NCBI GenBank assembly: GCA_001804025.1
Contig: MHFC01000014.1
Span: 2,666-13,414 of the forward strand
DNA from: Omnitrophica bacterium GWA2_52_8
GTDB lineage: Bacteria > Omnitrophota > Omnitrophia > Omnitrophales > Aquincolibacteriaceae
DNA: 10,749 nucleotides
Direction: 5' to 3'
The notes under the pieces are model-generated. The model saw only the letters and a program-made list of their open reading frames with translations. It searched no databases and was not told where the DNA came from. The translations under genes were made by a program, and so were the position numbers. Of this stretch, positions 1 through 5,832 are shown in pieces. The first letter of the stretch is position 1. Every line of letters begins with the position of its first letter.

Positions 1-314
1 TCCTGGTCGGGATGTTCATAAAAACGGATTAACAATCGCGCCAGCGCCGCCCGCGAATCCAGCACCTGAAGGGCCGTGACATGCTTGGGAATCACGATAT
101 CCGGAGGAGTTTCGTAAATAATGGCGGCAGCCTTGGCTAGGATCGCCTGGCCCAGGAAATCATGGCCGTCCATCCGTGAGCCTAAGCAGGCTACAAACAA
201 ACTGTTCGGTTCAATGCTGCGGGAGTCGCACGATATTTTCTGAATATTTTTGGAGGGATTCCAATTGAGCTTTTGGAGTATCGGTAAACCATGACACAAA
301 TCCCCCAATTTCAC
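1..314 (-). CDS. murE: MurE, UDP-MurNAc-tripeptide synthetase, N-terminal part (cut by window edge)
   Basis: The first 104 codons are visible. MurE is the cytoplasmic ligase that adds the third amino acid (usually meso-diaminopimelate in Gram-negatives) to UDP-MurNAc-L-Ala-D-Glu. The fragment shows the Mur ligase N-terminal domain: a CDSRSI motif, then NSLFVACLG and the DGHDF motif. The later ALARLLIRFYEHPDQ stretch matches the MurE pattern (FYxHPs before the ATP-binding domain) better than MurF. The central ATPase domain with GTNGKT lies outside the window. I chose the GTG at 312-314 because AAGGAG (complement of 321-326) sits 6 nt upstream. The gene follows a hypothetical membrane-anchored gene by 54 nt, where ftsI would be expected in a classic dcw cluster. 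MurF is the main alternative. Confidence 0.85.
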   Translation of the reverse strand, partial: MKLGDLCHGLPILQKLNWNPSKNIQKISCDSRSIEPNSLFVACLGSRMDGHDFLGQAILAKAAAIIYETPPDIVIPKHVTALQVLDSRAALARLLIRFYEHPDQ

Positions 315-368
315 TTTCAGCTCCTTAAGCGCTAAACACACACCTTTTTGCGGGATCCTGTCCTTACA

Positions 369-854
369 TCATGATGATTCGGCCTGATGCACTTGAAACT
401 GAAATTTCGGCCCGTCAGCTGAAACGCGGTAGATTTCATCAAGCCCTTTTGCGGCAAACCCGAGATCGGCATAAAAGCTCGTCAGCAGGACATCTTCTTC
501 TCCCTGAATTTCAGCCCACCGTCCCAAGAGTTTCGCCTGCACGCCCTGCGACTTAATTTGAACGCGGATCCGATTAAATTTCAAAAAATAAAACGGGTCA
601 AAATAAAACACGAGGTGGCCGGAAACAAGCTCAACTTTATCGGCCCATGTAAAGGAGGCCTCTTTAATATGAAACCTCGGTAAAAAAGGAACCGGCCGAT
701 ATTGCCCTTGAATCTTCAGTTCTGCCCATTTTTGAATGAGCCCAAACGCCAATAACCCCGAAACCGGCAAATAAAGCCCCGCCGCTAAAACGATGGCCGC
801 AATCACCAGCGTGGATTTTTGTTTCATGCCCTTGCGCCGCCCGGCAATCTGCAT
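369..854 (-). CDS. Hypothetical membrane-anchored periplasmic protein
   Basis: I do not recognise this 161-residue family. A short basic N-terminus (GRRKGMKQK) is followed by one long hydrophobic segment at about residues 15-41, which looks like an uncleaved signal anchor. The remaining 120 residues have alternating hydrophobic and polar residues, as expected for a beta-rich periplasmic domain, loosely like a fragment of the AsmA/translocation-assembly type. There are no cysteines and no catalytic motif. The ATG at 854 has a partial Shine-Dalgarno (AAGTGAG, 6 nt away). The ATG at 827, giving MKQKST, is an alternative with a more typical N-terminus but poorly spaced AAGG. The gene sits 51 nt after the OmpA lipoprotein gene and 54 nt before murE, so co-transcription is likely. 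An envelope role is inferred from topology and context only. Confidence 0.6.
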   Translation of the reverse strand: MQIAGRRKGMKQKSTLVIAAIVLAAGLYLPVSGLLAFGLIQKWAELKIQGQYRPVPFLPRFHIKEASFTWADKVELVSGHLVFYFDPFYFLKFNRIRVQIKSQGVQAKLLGRWAEIQGEEDVLLTSFYADLGFAAKGLDEIYRVSADGPKFQFQVHQAESS

Positions 855-905
855 GAAGAGCTCACTTAAGATTAACCAAGGTAACTCAAACGCAGCCTAT
901 ACGCC

Positions 906-1574
906 TTACGAAATCGTTCTCGGTGAGATCACAATCTCAACGCGGCGGTTACGCTGTTTTCCATGCTCGGTGTCGTTTGACTCCACGGGATGAAACTCGC
1001 CGTAACCGGTCGCCGCAAATTGCTTGGGATTAACGCCCCGCTCATCGGCAAAGTAATGGACCACTTCGGTAGCTCTGGCCGTCGACAATTCCCAATTTGA
1101 CCGCCAGCCCGAAACACGGATCGGCTCATTATCGGTATGTCCTTCGACAAACACCAAATGATTGCCGACTTTGTCCTTGAGGATTCCGGCAATTTTTTCC
1201 AGGGATGTCCGCGCGGTTGTCAGCAATTCGGCTTTCCCGGAAGAAAACAATATATTGTTTTGAACGGTGAGCACAAGACCGCGGTCTTCCATGGCCATCG
1301 ACATATCGCCGGAAGCAAGTTCGGATTTAAGCTTCCGCTCAAGTTCCTTTTGTGCGTTCAGCAGCTGTTCACGGGACTGCATCAGCTCATCTAATTCCTG
1401 ATTGAGCCTTTGAATTTCTTCATTCAGCCCTTCGATCGTGGCCGCTTGTTCCTGGTTAATTCTCTTCAAATCCCTGTTACTCGACGAACATCCGGCGGCC
1501 GAGAGCGCCGTAATCAATAGAATCGGTAGGATGAAAAGAAAAAAGCGGTTGGAATGACGAGAATCGGCCTTCAT
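906..1574 (-). CDS. OmpA/MotB-type peptidoglycan-binding lipoprotein
   Basis: This 222-residue protein has a lipoprotein signal peptide (basic start, hydrophobic residues 11-25, lipobox-like SAAGC with Cys29 as the lipidated residue). A heptad-like coiled coil follows at about residues 34-87, then an OmpA C-terminal domain at about 98-217. The domain carries GHTDNEP (145-151), SNWELSTARA (159-168), ATGYGEF and the final QRNRRVEI. SNWELSxARA is characteristic of MotB-like members. The domain normally binds diaminopimelate-containing peptidoglycan non-covalently, so the protein probably tethers a membrane to the wall. The open frame continues to 1754, but I chose the ATG at 1572-1574 because GGAGG (1580-1584) precedes it by 5 nt and the signal peptide begins there. 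The upstream extension overlaps the small membrane-protein gene. No MotB plug or proton-channel helix is present, so a flagellar stator is unlikely. Confidence 0.88.
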   Translation of the reverse strand: MKADSRHSNRFFLFILPILLITALSAAGCSSSNRDLKRINQEQAATIEGLNEEIQRLNQELDELMQSREQLLNAQKELERKLKSELASGDMSMAMEDRGLVLTVQNNILFSSGKAELLTTARTSLEKIAGILKDKVGNHLVFVEGHTDNEPIRVSGWRSNWELSTARATEVVHYFADERGVNPKQFAATGYGEFHPVESNDTEHGKQRNRRVEIVISPRTIS

Positions 1575-1630
1575 AAAAACCTCCATGGTTCTGAACTCCC
1601 ATCGTTTATCGGAAAAATTTTTTGTTTGAA

Positions 1631-1789
1631 CTAAGATGATGCCCACACGCCGCAAACCACAAAGACCAAGCTTGTTACCGTCAAAAGAAAGGAGGCGATC
1701 AGCAGTGCCCGGTATAAATTCTGACGCCGCGTGCTCTCCCCGGCAACTCCCCATCGAGATTCCGCTAACGGTTTCTCTATGGTAATCAC
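1631..1789 (-). CDS. Small single-pass membrane protein, GTG start, 52 residues
   Basis: This short gene starts with a GTG that overlaps the TGA of the HD-GYP gene (GTGA, 4-nt overlap). AAAGGA (complement of 1799-1804) lies 9 nt upstream, inside the preceding gene. The product begins MITIEKPLAESRW, has a basic patch (TRRQNLYR, residues 20-27), then one hydrophobic helix at about residues 28-50 (ALLIASFLLTVTSLVFVVCG), and ends WASS at a TAG. The positive-inside rule predicts a cytoplasmic N-terminus with almost no periplasmic tail. It fills most of the 211-nt space between the HD-GYP and OmpA genes. No family is recognised. A cytoplasmic basic N-terminus plus one helix would suit a membrane adaptor between the upstream cytoplasmic proteins and the downstream envelope proteins, but that is inference. 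The risk is a chance frame; the overlap, ribosome site and TM-like composition argue against it. Confidence 0.6.
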   Translation of the reverse strand: MITIEKPLAESRWGVAGESTRRQNLYRALLIASFLLTVTSLVFVVCGVWASS

Positions 1790-3324
1790 GCGCCCGATTC
1801 CTTTCGAATAGCTTTTAATTTTTCGATGATTTCTTTGCGGCGCACAACCTTTAAAAAAGCATCCACCACCAAAGGATCAAACTGCGTCCCTTTGTTGGCC
1901 TCAATCTCCGCCAGCGCCTCATCGTTCGTTTTGCTTTCCCGGTAAGTGCGCCTTGAAATCATCGCGATGAAGGAGTCTACCACAGAAACAATTCGCGCGC
2001 CAATGGGGATTTCCTCCCGCTTTAATCTTTGGGGGTAACCTTTTCCGTCATAGCGTTCATGATGGTGCAAAATTATCGGAATGACCGGCCCCAATGAAGA
2101 AATGGACCGCAGCAAAACAGCTCCCCTCATCGGAATACGCTTGACCTGCTCGAATTCTTTTTTCGTCAGCTTGCCTTTTTTATGCCAGATTTTCTCAGGC
2201 AGTGCCAAAGCACCCGTATCCAGCAAAAATACGGCCCTTTCGAGCTGCGTCAATTCGTGGCTGGAAAGCTGCAGCTCTTTACCGACCTCCAAAATAACTT
2301 TGCCAAAAATCGGCAGATGACGCCGATCCCCTTCAAAGTTCAACTCCAGGAGTTCATTAATCGTTTTAATGCTTCCGAGCGTCAGCTGCTCCGTCTCTTC
2401 AAACAATTGTGCGTTCTTAATAGCCACAACCGCTTGTTCCGACAATGATTTCAATATTTCAAGGTCTGTTTTCGAAAACGATTGATTGTCAATTTTGTCC
2501 CATAGCGTAATCACGCCCACAACATCGTCTTCAATAAAAGGTACCGCGATCGACTTTTTGGAAAGATGAAACTCTCCGGTTTTGGCAACGTGCCCCTGAA
2601 GGCCTCTTCCGATCCGGACCCGGTGCTGGTAAGTGTACTTGGACCCTTCTCCCAAGGAAAACTGCGGGATCAAAAACTCCTGATTGTCATCACAAAGCAT
2701 GATCGAACATCCCTTTGCTTTGAGCACCTGAGCGCTCAGGCGCCCGATTCTGGGCAAAAGCTCATTGAGACGCAAGGATGAACTGATAACCCGGTGGACC
2801 GAATGCATCGTTGAAAGCGCCAATGCACGCGGGTGCACCGTTTCATAAAAATTGTTGAGCTCAAAGCCTTTGTAAGCCAGTTCCAAATGGCAAGCCACGA
2901 AAGCGTCAAAGGGGGCAAGCAGCGGCGCAATCTCGCGCAATGGTTTTGTAAACGCGCAAAGGATCAAGAGCCCGCGCACTTGTCCGAGATGACGGAGGGC
3001 GAACAACGCCCCGTTTTTGCCGAAGGCACACTTATAAAAGGCGGGCAATTTTCCAATTTCAGAATTGTTTTGCGTCATCATTTGATGGTACTTGGAGAGG
3101 AAAAGCTCGCAGCTTTGCTGGTTCTTTTTTGACCCGGCATAAAAGGAGCAGTTTCCTTTCCGGTCTAGACGAATCAGCCGGCTCTCCCCCTTCTCATCGG
3201 CAAGCGCAATCCAACCGAGAGGTTTTCCCATCAGCCGTGCAAACGCACGATAACCTTCCTGCCACATCGGATTCGAAAACATAAACCGTTCGATCACACT
3301 CCGATGACGTTTCTCTCGGCTCAT
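1786..3324 (-). CDS. GAF plus degenerate HD-GYP domain protein
   Basis: This soluble protein has 512 residues. The N-terminal 150 residues look like a sensory domain with spaced cysteines (Cys72, Cys99, Cys123), loosely PocR-like. A GAF domain follows at about residues 175-310, then an HD-GYP region at about 330-495. HD-GYP proteins usually hydrolyse cyclic di-GMP with a two- or three-metal centre. Here HHERYDGKGYP (421-431), GARIVSVVD and GTQFDP are kept, but the HD signature reads FLLDTG (366-371), so its His is Leu368 with Asp369 kept. The later metal-ligand His in KxHPxxGA is Ile397, and the second Asp of DxxDA is Ile453. Phosphodiesterase activity is therefore doubtful, and a binding or regulatory role is more likely. 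The ATG overlaps the TGA of the ATPase gene (ATGA), which indicates translational coupling. Confidence 0.85.
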   Translation of the reverse strand: MSREKRHRSVIERFMFSNPMWQEGYRAFARLMGKPLGWIALADEKGESRLIRLDRKGNCSFYAGSKKNQQSCELFLSKYHQMMTQNNSEIGKLPAFYKCAFGKNGALFALRHLGQVRGLLILCAFTKPLREIAPLLAPFDAFVACHLELAYKGFELNNFYETVHPRALALSTMHSVHRVISSSLRLNELLPRIGRLSAQVLKAKGCSIMLCDDNQEFLIPQFSLGEGSKYTYQHRVRIGRGLQGHVAKTGEFHLSKKSIAVPFIEDDVVGVITLWDKIDNQSFSKTDLEILKSLSEQAVVAIKNAQLFEETEQLTLGSIKTINELLELNFEGDRRHLPIFGKVILEVGKELQLSSHELTQLERAVFLLDTGALALPEKIWHKKGKLTKKEFEQVKRIPMRGAVLLRSISSLGPVIPIILHHHERYDGKGYPQRLKREEIPIGARIVSVVDSFIAMISRRTYRESKTNDEALAEIEANKGTQFDPLVVDAFLKVVRRKEIIEKLKAIRKESGA

Positions 3325-5093
3325 GGCACCACTTTCAAACTGTCGTGATCGAGATGTTTTTCCTTGACGGCAGAATGCCCCGTCGCCGTTACCCCCTCAT
3401 CAGCATCGGGCTTCACCGATCTTGCGAAATGGATTTCATCATCCGAAACCAGTATGAGCTTAGGCAAATCATAAAGGTCCAAAAGCATATTTAAATCTCT
3501 GAGGTCCCAAACCTGGATCCTTGCTTCCTGAGCGGACAACTTGGCATTTTGATCAATCCCGGATAACGCCACAATTAACTTCTGCTGCAAATTTTTTCTG
3601 TATTTGCGCACATCCTCAGTAAAACACGCGACATCTTCTTCGATTACCGGGGAAGGGATGACATGACAGAGCCACCGCTGATTGTGAGTTTTTGCAAACA
3701 ACGGGTAGACACGGCCGTTACCCGGCAGTGACGTAATTTCAGAAAACTGAGGCATGACCCAGCGCTTGTTATTGAGGTTGACCTTGTCCCCGCGAAATGT
3801 CTTGAACAATGTTTCGACCCTGAAAACGATTTCGCGCTCGTCCTCCTCCTGCAAGTCCTGCGATTCCGCCATCAAGGCTTGATGAAGCCCCTTCTTCAGT
3901 ACGGACTGGTCCGGCGAATAAATCGTCATGCTGCGCTGATAGACTTCTTTCAGCCAAAAACGGAACATCGGATCGGCAAGCATATATAAAGAACCGCACT
4001 TATTCACCATTCCCTCGGCCGCCAATTTTTGAAGAATGCCCTTGGTTTCACTGCCGCGTTTCGCGATATAGGCCGCGATATTGATTTGTTTTCTGTGCCC
4101 CGAAGCAACGGCCATAAGCGCTTTGGCAAATGCGGCATCGTTCTTCCCCATGCGGCCGCAAGAATCGAGCCGGTGCTGGAAAGCTGCAGAGGTTCTTCCA
4201 TCACCCGGCGTCAACTCCCGCTGAAACGCCGTAAAGAAAATGTCCGTCGGTATCATTTTTGTCCGTGTGTCACCTGCCGTTGATTCATACTCCCCGAGTA
4301 AACTCTTCAATTGGTCAACAATCCGTTCGAGATACCATAAAATGCCGTTTGTCATCCGGATTAAAAAACGGATTTGCTGTTTTGAAAATGTAAAGCGCAT
4401 CAAATGTGCGGACATGAAACGGATCAAGGCGTCGAAAGTAAACGGTTTGAGATTGACGATTTCGAAGTTGCCGAACAACAAGGACAACTTCTCATGCAGT
4501 ATCATTTTGGCCTGTTCAGAATAAGAGCTGGTCATCAAATACATCGTGTGTTTGTCTGTCATGATTTGTTTTCCGAGCAGTTGATAGGGGTCCGGGTGCG
4601 GCAGGCGGCTTAGCGCTTCAAAATCATCGATCATCAGAACGACTTGTTTGTTGACCTCGCAAGCGACCATAGAAGGTAAGGAAAAAAGGTCCTTGAGCAG
4701 CAGGGAAACTTTGCCGCGGCGAATCGATCTTTTCAAATGCCGCATGCGCGCCGTCGACCGGGGAATAATCGGGTCGGCTGCGGACATTAAAGACGAGAGC
4801 GTCACCGGACATTTGACCTCCTGGCTAAAAAACAACCCGGTAAGCAGCGCCCCCATCCAGCGCTCGGCAAACTGCTCAAGATCAGCAGTGTCGGCAGGCA
4901 CATACATGGGGATCAATCCCGGACAGCCTCCGAGATCCTGATAGAGTCCCGCGAGAAGACGCGACTTTCCGACACCGGACTGCCCCAGAAACACCATGTT
5001 CTGGCGATAGCCTTTTTCAAATGCCCCAATTCTTTTACGAACTAAAATACTAATCCCGTCGCGGAATGGGAGCGATGAGCCTGCGACCATCAT
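3321..5093 (-). CDS. Archaeal-type P-loop ATPase (STAND/MNS-like) with winged helix and degenerate nuclease-like C-terminus
   Basis: This cytoplasmic protein has 590 residues. Walker A is GQSGVGKS (37-44), Walker B is VVLMIDDFEA (151-160, Asp156/Asp157), and a sensor-1-like MYLMTSS lies at 184-190. At about 317-390 comes a winged-helix segment ending in YMLADPMFRFWLKEVY, typical of the archaeal ATPase (AAA)/DUF234 group. The C-terminal part (about 420-550) resembles a restriction-endonuclease-like fold of Mrr/DUF234 type, including IVALSGIDQNA and VWDLRDLNMLLDLYDLP. Where a WxxExK catalytic strand would be expected the sequence reads RWLCHVIPSP, so cleavage is improbable. Family members act as regulatory or defence NTPases, but no function can be assigned here. 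The ATG at 5093 lacks a clear Shine-Dalgarno. The gene is the first recognisable one after the terminator near 5286 and is coupled to the HD-GYP gene by ATGA. Confidence 0.78.
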   Translation of the reverse strand: MMVAGSSLPFRDGISILVRKRIGAFEKGYRQNMVFLGQSGVGKSRLLAGLYQDLGGCPGLIPMYVPADTADLEQFAERWMGALLTGLFFSQEVKCPVTLSSLMSAADPIIPRSTARMRHLKRSIRRGKVSLLLKDLFSLPSMVACEVNKQVVLMIDDFEALSRLPHPDPYQLLGKQIMTDKHTMYLMTSSYSEQAKMILHEKLSLLFGNFEIVNLKPFTFDALIRFMSAHLMRFTFSKQQIRFLIRMTNGILWYLERIVDQLKSLLGEYESTAGDTRTKMIPTDIFFTAFQRELTPGDGRTSAAFQHRLDSCGRMGKNDAAFAKALMAVASGHRKQINIAAYIAKRGSETKGILQKLAAEGMVNKCGSLYMLADPMFRFWLKEVYQRSMTIYSPDQSVLKKGLHQALMAESQDLQEEDEREIVFRVETLFKTFRGDKVNLNNKRWVMPQFSEITSLPGNGRVYPLFAKTHNQRWLCHVIPSPVIEEDVACFTEDVRKYRKNLQQKLIVALSGIDQNAKLSAQEARIQVWDLRDLNMLLDLYDLPKLILVSDDEIHFARSVKPDADEGVTATGHSAVKEKHLDHDSLKVVP

Positions 5094-5285
5094 GAAAAAC
5101 TCTTATTCTTAAAAAAAAGGTTGTTGTTGAAAGGCGGGCAGCATCTGAGCGTATGAAAAAAACACATAAATTCTGAAACTACCGTGAATAACGCAACCCG
5201 TTTGAACATTTTACGTAATCGTTCACGGAAAGCAAGCTGAAATTTGTACAAGGAGAAACGCTGCATTAACACGGCTGAGGAGGAC
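5094..5285 (-). other. Leader and probable promoter region of the ATPase operon
   Basis: About 190 bp separate the upstream terminator from the ATPase start. The downstream genes need a promoter here, but I see no convincing -35/-10 pair. A T8 run (complement of 5111-5118) lies close to the ATPase ATG. An 81-codon open frame crosses the region and ends with an ATGA overlap at the ATPase start. It begins inside the terminator, has no ribosome site and has unconvincing composition, so I do not call it a gene. Confidence 0.4.
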
Positions 5286-5320
5286 AAAAAAAGGGTCCCG
5301 GCACTCTTGTTCTGAGACCC
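5286..5320 (-). terminator. Rho-independent terminator after the 113-residue gene
   Basis: On the transcript strand GGGTCTC (complement of 5314-5320) pairs with GGGACCC (complement of 5293-5299), giving a 7-bp stem with one G-U, a 14-nt loop and a run of seven T (complement of 5286-5292). A second, longer pairing uses GGGTCTCGGC (complement of 5342-5351) with GCCGGGACCC (complement of 5293-5302), a 10-bp stem with one G-U and a 39-nt loop. The two are mutually exclusive because they share the 3' arm. The longer arm begins 12 nt after the stop codon at 5364. Confidence 0.8.
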
Positions 5321-5363
5321 CCCTCTCAAAGACAAAAGTCGGCCGAGACCCTGAAACGACTGC

Positions 5364-5705
5364 TTACGCTGCGGATTCCGCGCTTAGAATTTGTTCAGAA
5401 TTCATTTTTTGAATCCTGGATTCAGTCAGCGCTAAGCGTTGAAGCCTGCGCTTGCTGGCTCTCAAATCCATCTTTAACTTGCGGTAAATCCTGTATATAT
5501 TTTCGACGTTCGGTTTTTTAGGACCGCCGGAAACAATTTTCTCGCGCAAATTTTTTACCAGCGGCAAACTTCTTTCCGCCTGCCTGAGAATCGACCTCGC
5601 TTTAACATGCCGGTGAAAAGCCGCATAACGCCGCAAGCTCTCATAATCTTTTTCGATTTGATCTAACACCGGCCTGATGAGTTGATACCTGATTGTCGAA
5701 TCCAT
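5364..5705 (-). CDS. Hypothetical small basic helical protein
   Basis: This 113-residue protein belongs to no family I recognise. It is rich in Arg, Lys, Leu and Glu, has no signal peptide or membrane segment, and is predicted mostly helical: helices at about residues 6-58 and 67-104, separated by SGGPKKPN (59-66). The second half is strongly basic (RKLKMDLRASKRRLQRL), so nucleic-acid or membrane-surface binding is possible. It contains no cysteine and only two histidines (HRH, 31-33). It stands alone as a unit: a promoter-like region with 11-bp-period repeats upstream, and a terminator 12 nt downstream. The ribosome site before the ATG at 5705 is weak. The adjacent two-component system is a plausible regulator. 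Its separation from both flanking operons and the complete signals make it a likely real gene. Confidence 0.62.
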   Translation of the reverse strand: MDSTIRYQLIRPVLDQIEKDYESLRRYAAFHRHVKARSILRQAERSLPLVKNLREKIVSGGPKKPNVENIYRIYRKLKMDLRASKRRLQRLALTESRIQKMNSEQILSAESAA

Positions 5706-5762
5706 ATTGTGAATGCTCTGTTGTTGTGAAAGCTCAATTATGAAAACTTTTAAAACACTTTT

Positions 5763-5806
5763 ATGATACCGAAAACAAATTAAATCTCGATTAAACGCGG
5801 ATTAAA
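5763..5806 (-). promoter_or_regulatory. Putative activator-dependent promoter with three 11-bp direct repeats
   Basis: ATTAAA occurs at 5779-5784, 5790-5795 and 5801-5806, an exact 11-bp period; on the transcript strand this reads [AG]TTTAAT. A -10-like hexamer TATCAT (complement of 5763-5768, five of six matches to TATAAT) lies 10 bp beyond the nearest repeat, and no good -35 hexamer is present. OmpR/PhoB-family winged-helix regulators bind tandem direct repeats with about 11-bp period, often replacing the -35 box at this spacing. The start codon at 5705 would leave a leader of roughly 50 nt. The nearest candidate regulator is the response regulator encoded at 7323-7997. AT-rich chance or an UP element are the alternatives. 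Confidence 0.5.
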
Positions 5807-5832
5807 TAATTTTAATTAGGGACCGCGGGCTC

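Noticed and set aside
371..556. Plus-strand open frames across the window
   Set aside because: They lie antisense to well-supported minus-strand genes, lack ribosome sites and show no family motifs.
1575..1754. N-terminal extension of the OmpA lipoprotein to an upstream ATG
   Set aside because: It would bury the lipoprotein signal peptide, and a strong GGAGG precedes the internal ATG at 1574. The space is better explained by the small membrane-protein gene in another frame.
5090..5335. 81-codon minus-strand frame ending with an ATGA overlap at the ATPase start
   Set aside because: It begins inside the terminator hairpin, has no ribosome site, and its Phe/Cys/Asn-rich end looks like translated AT-rich leader. 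The overlap alone is not enough.
5796..5827. CGCGG/CCGCG arms around an AT palindrome as a terminator for the kinase gene
   Set aside because: The GC stem is only 5 bp, the inner part is interrupted, and only three T follow on the transcript strand; the 11-bp repeats explain the AT-rich core better.
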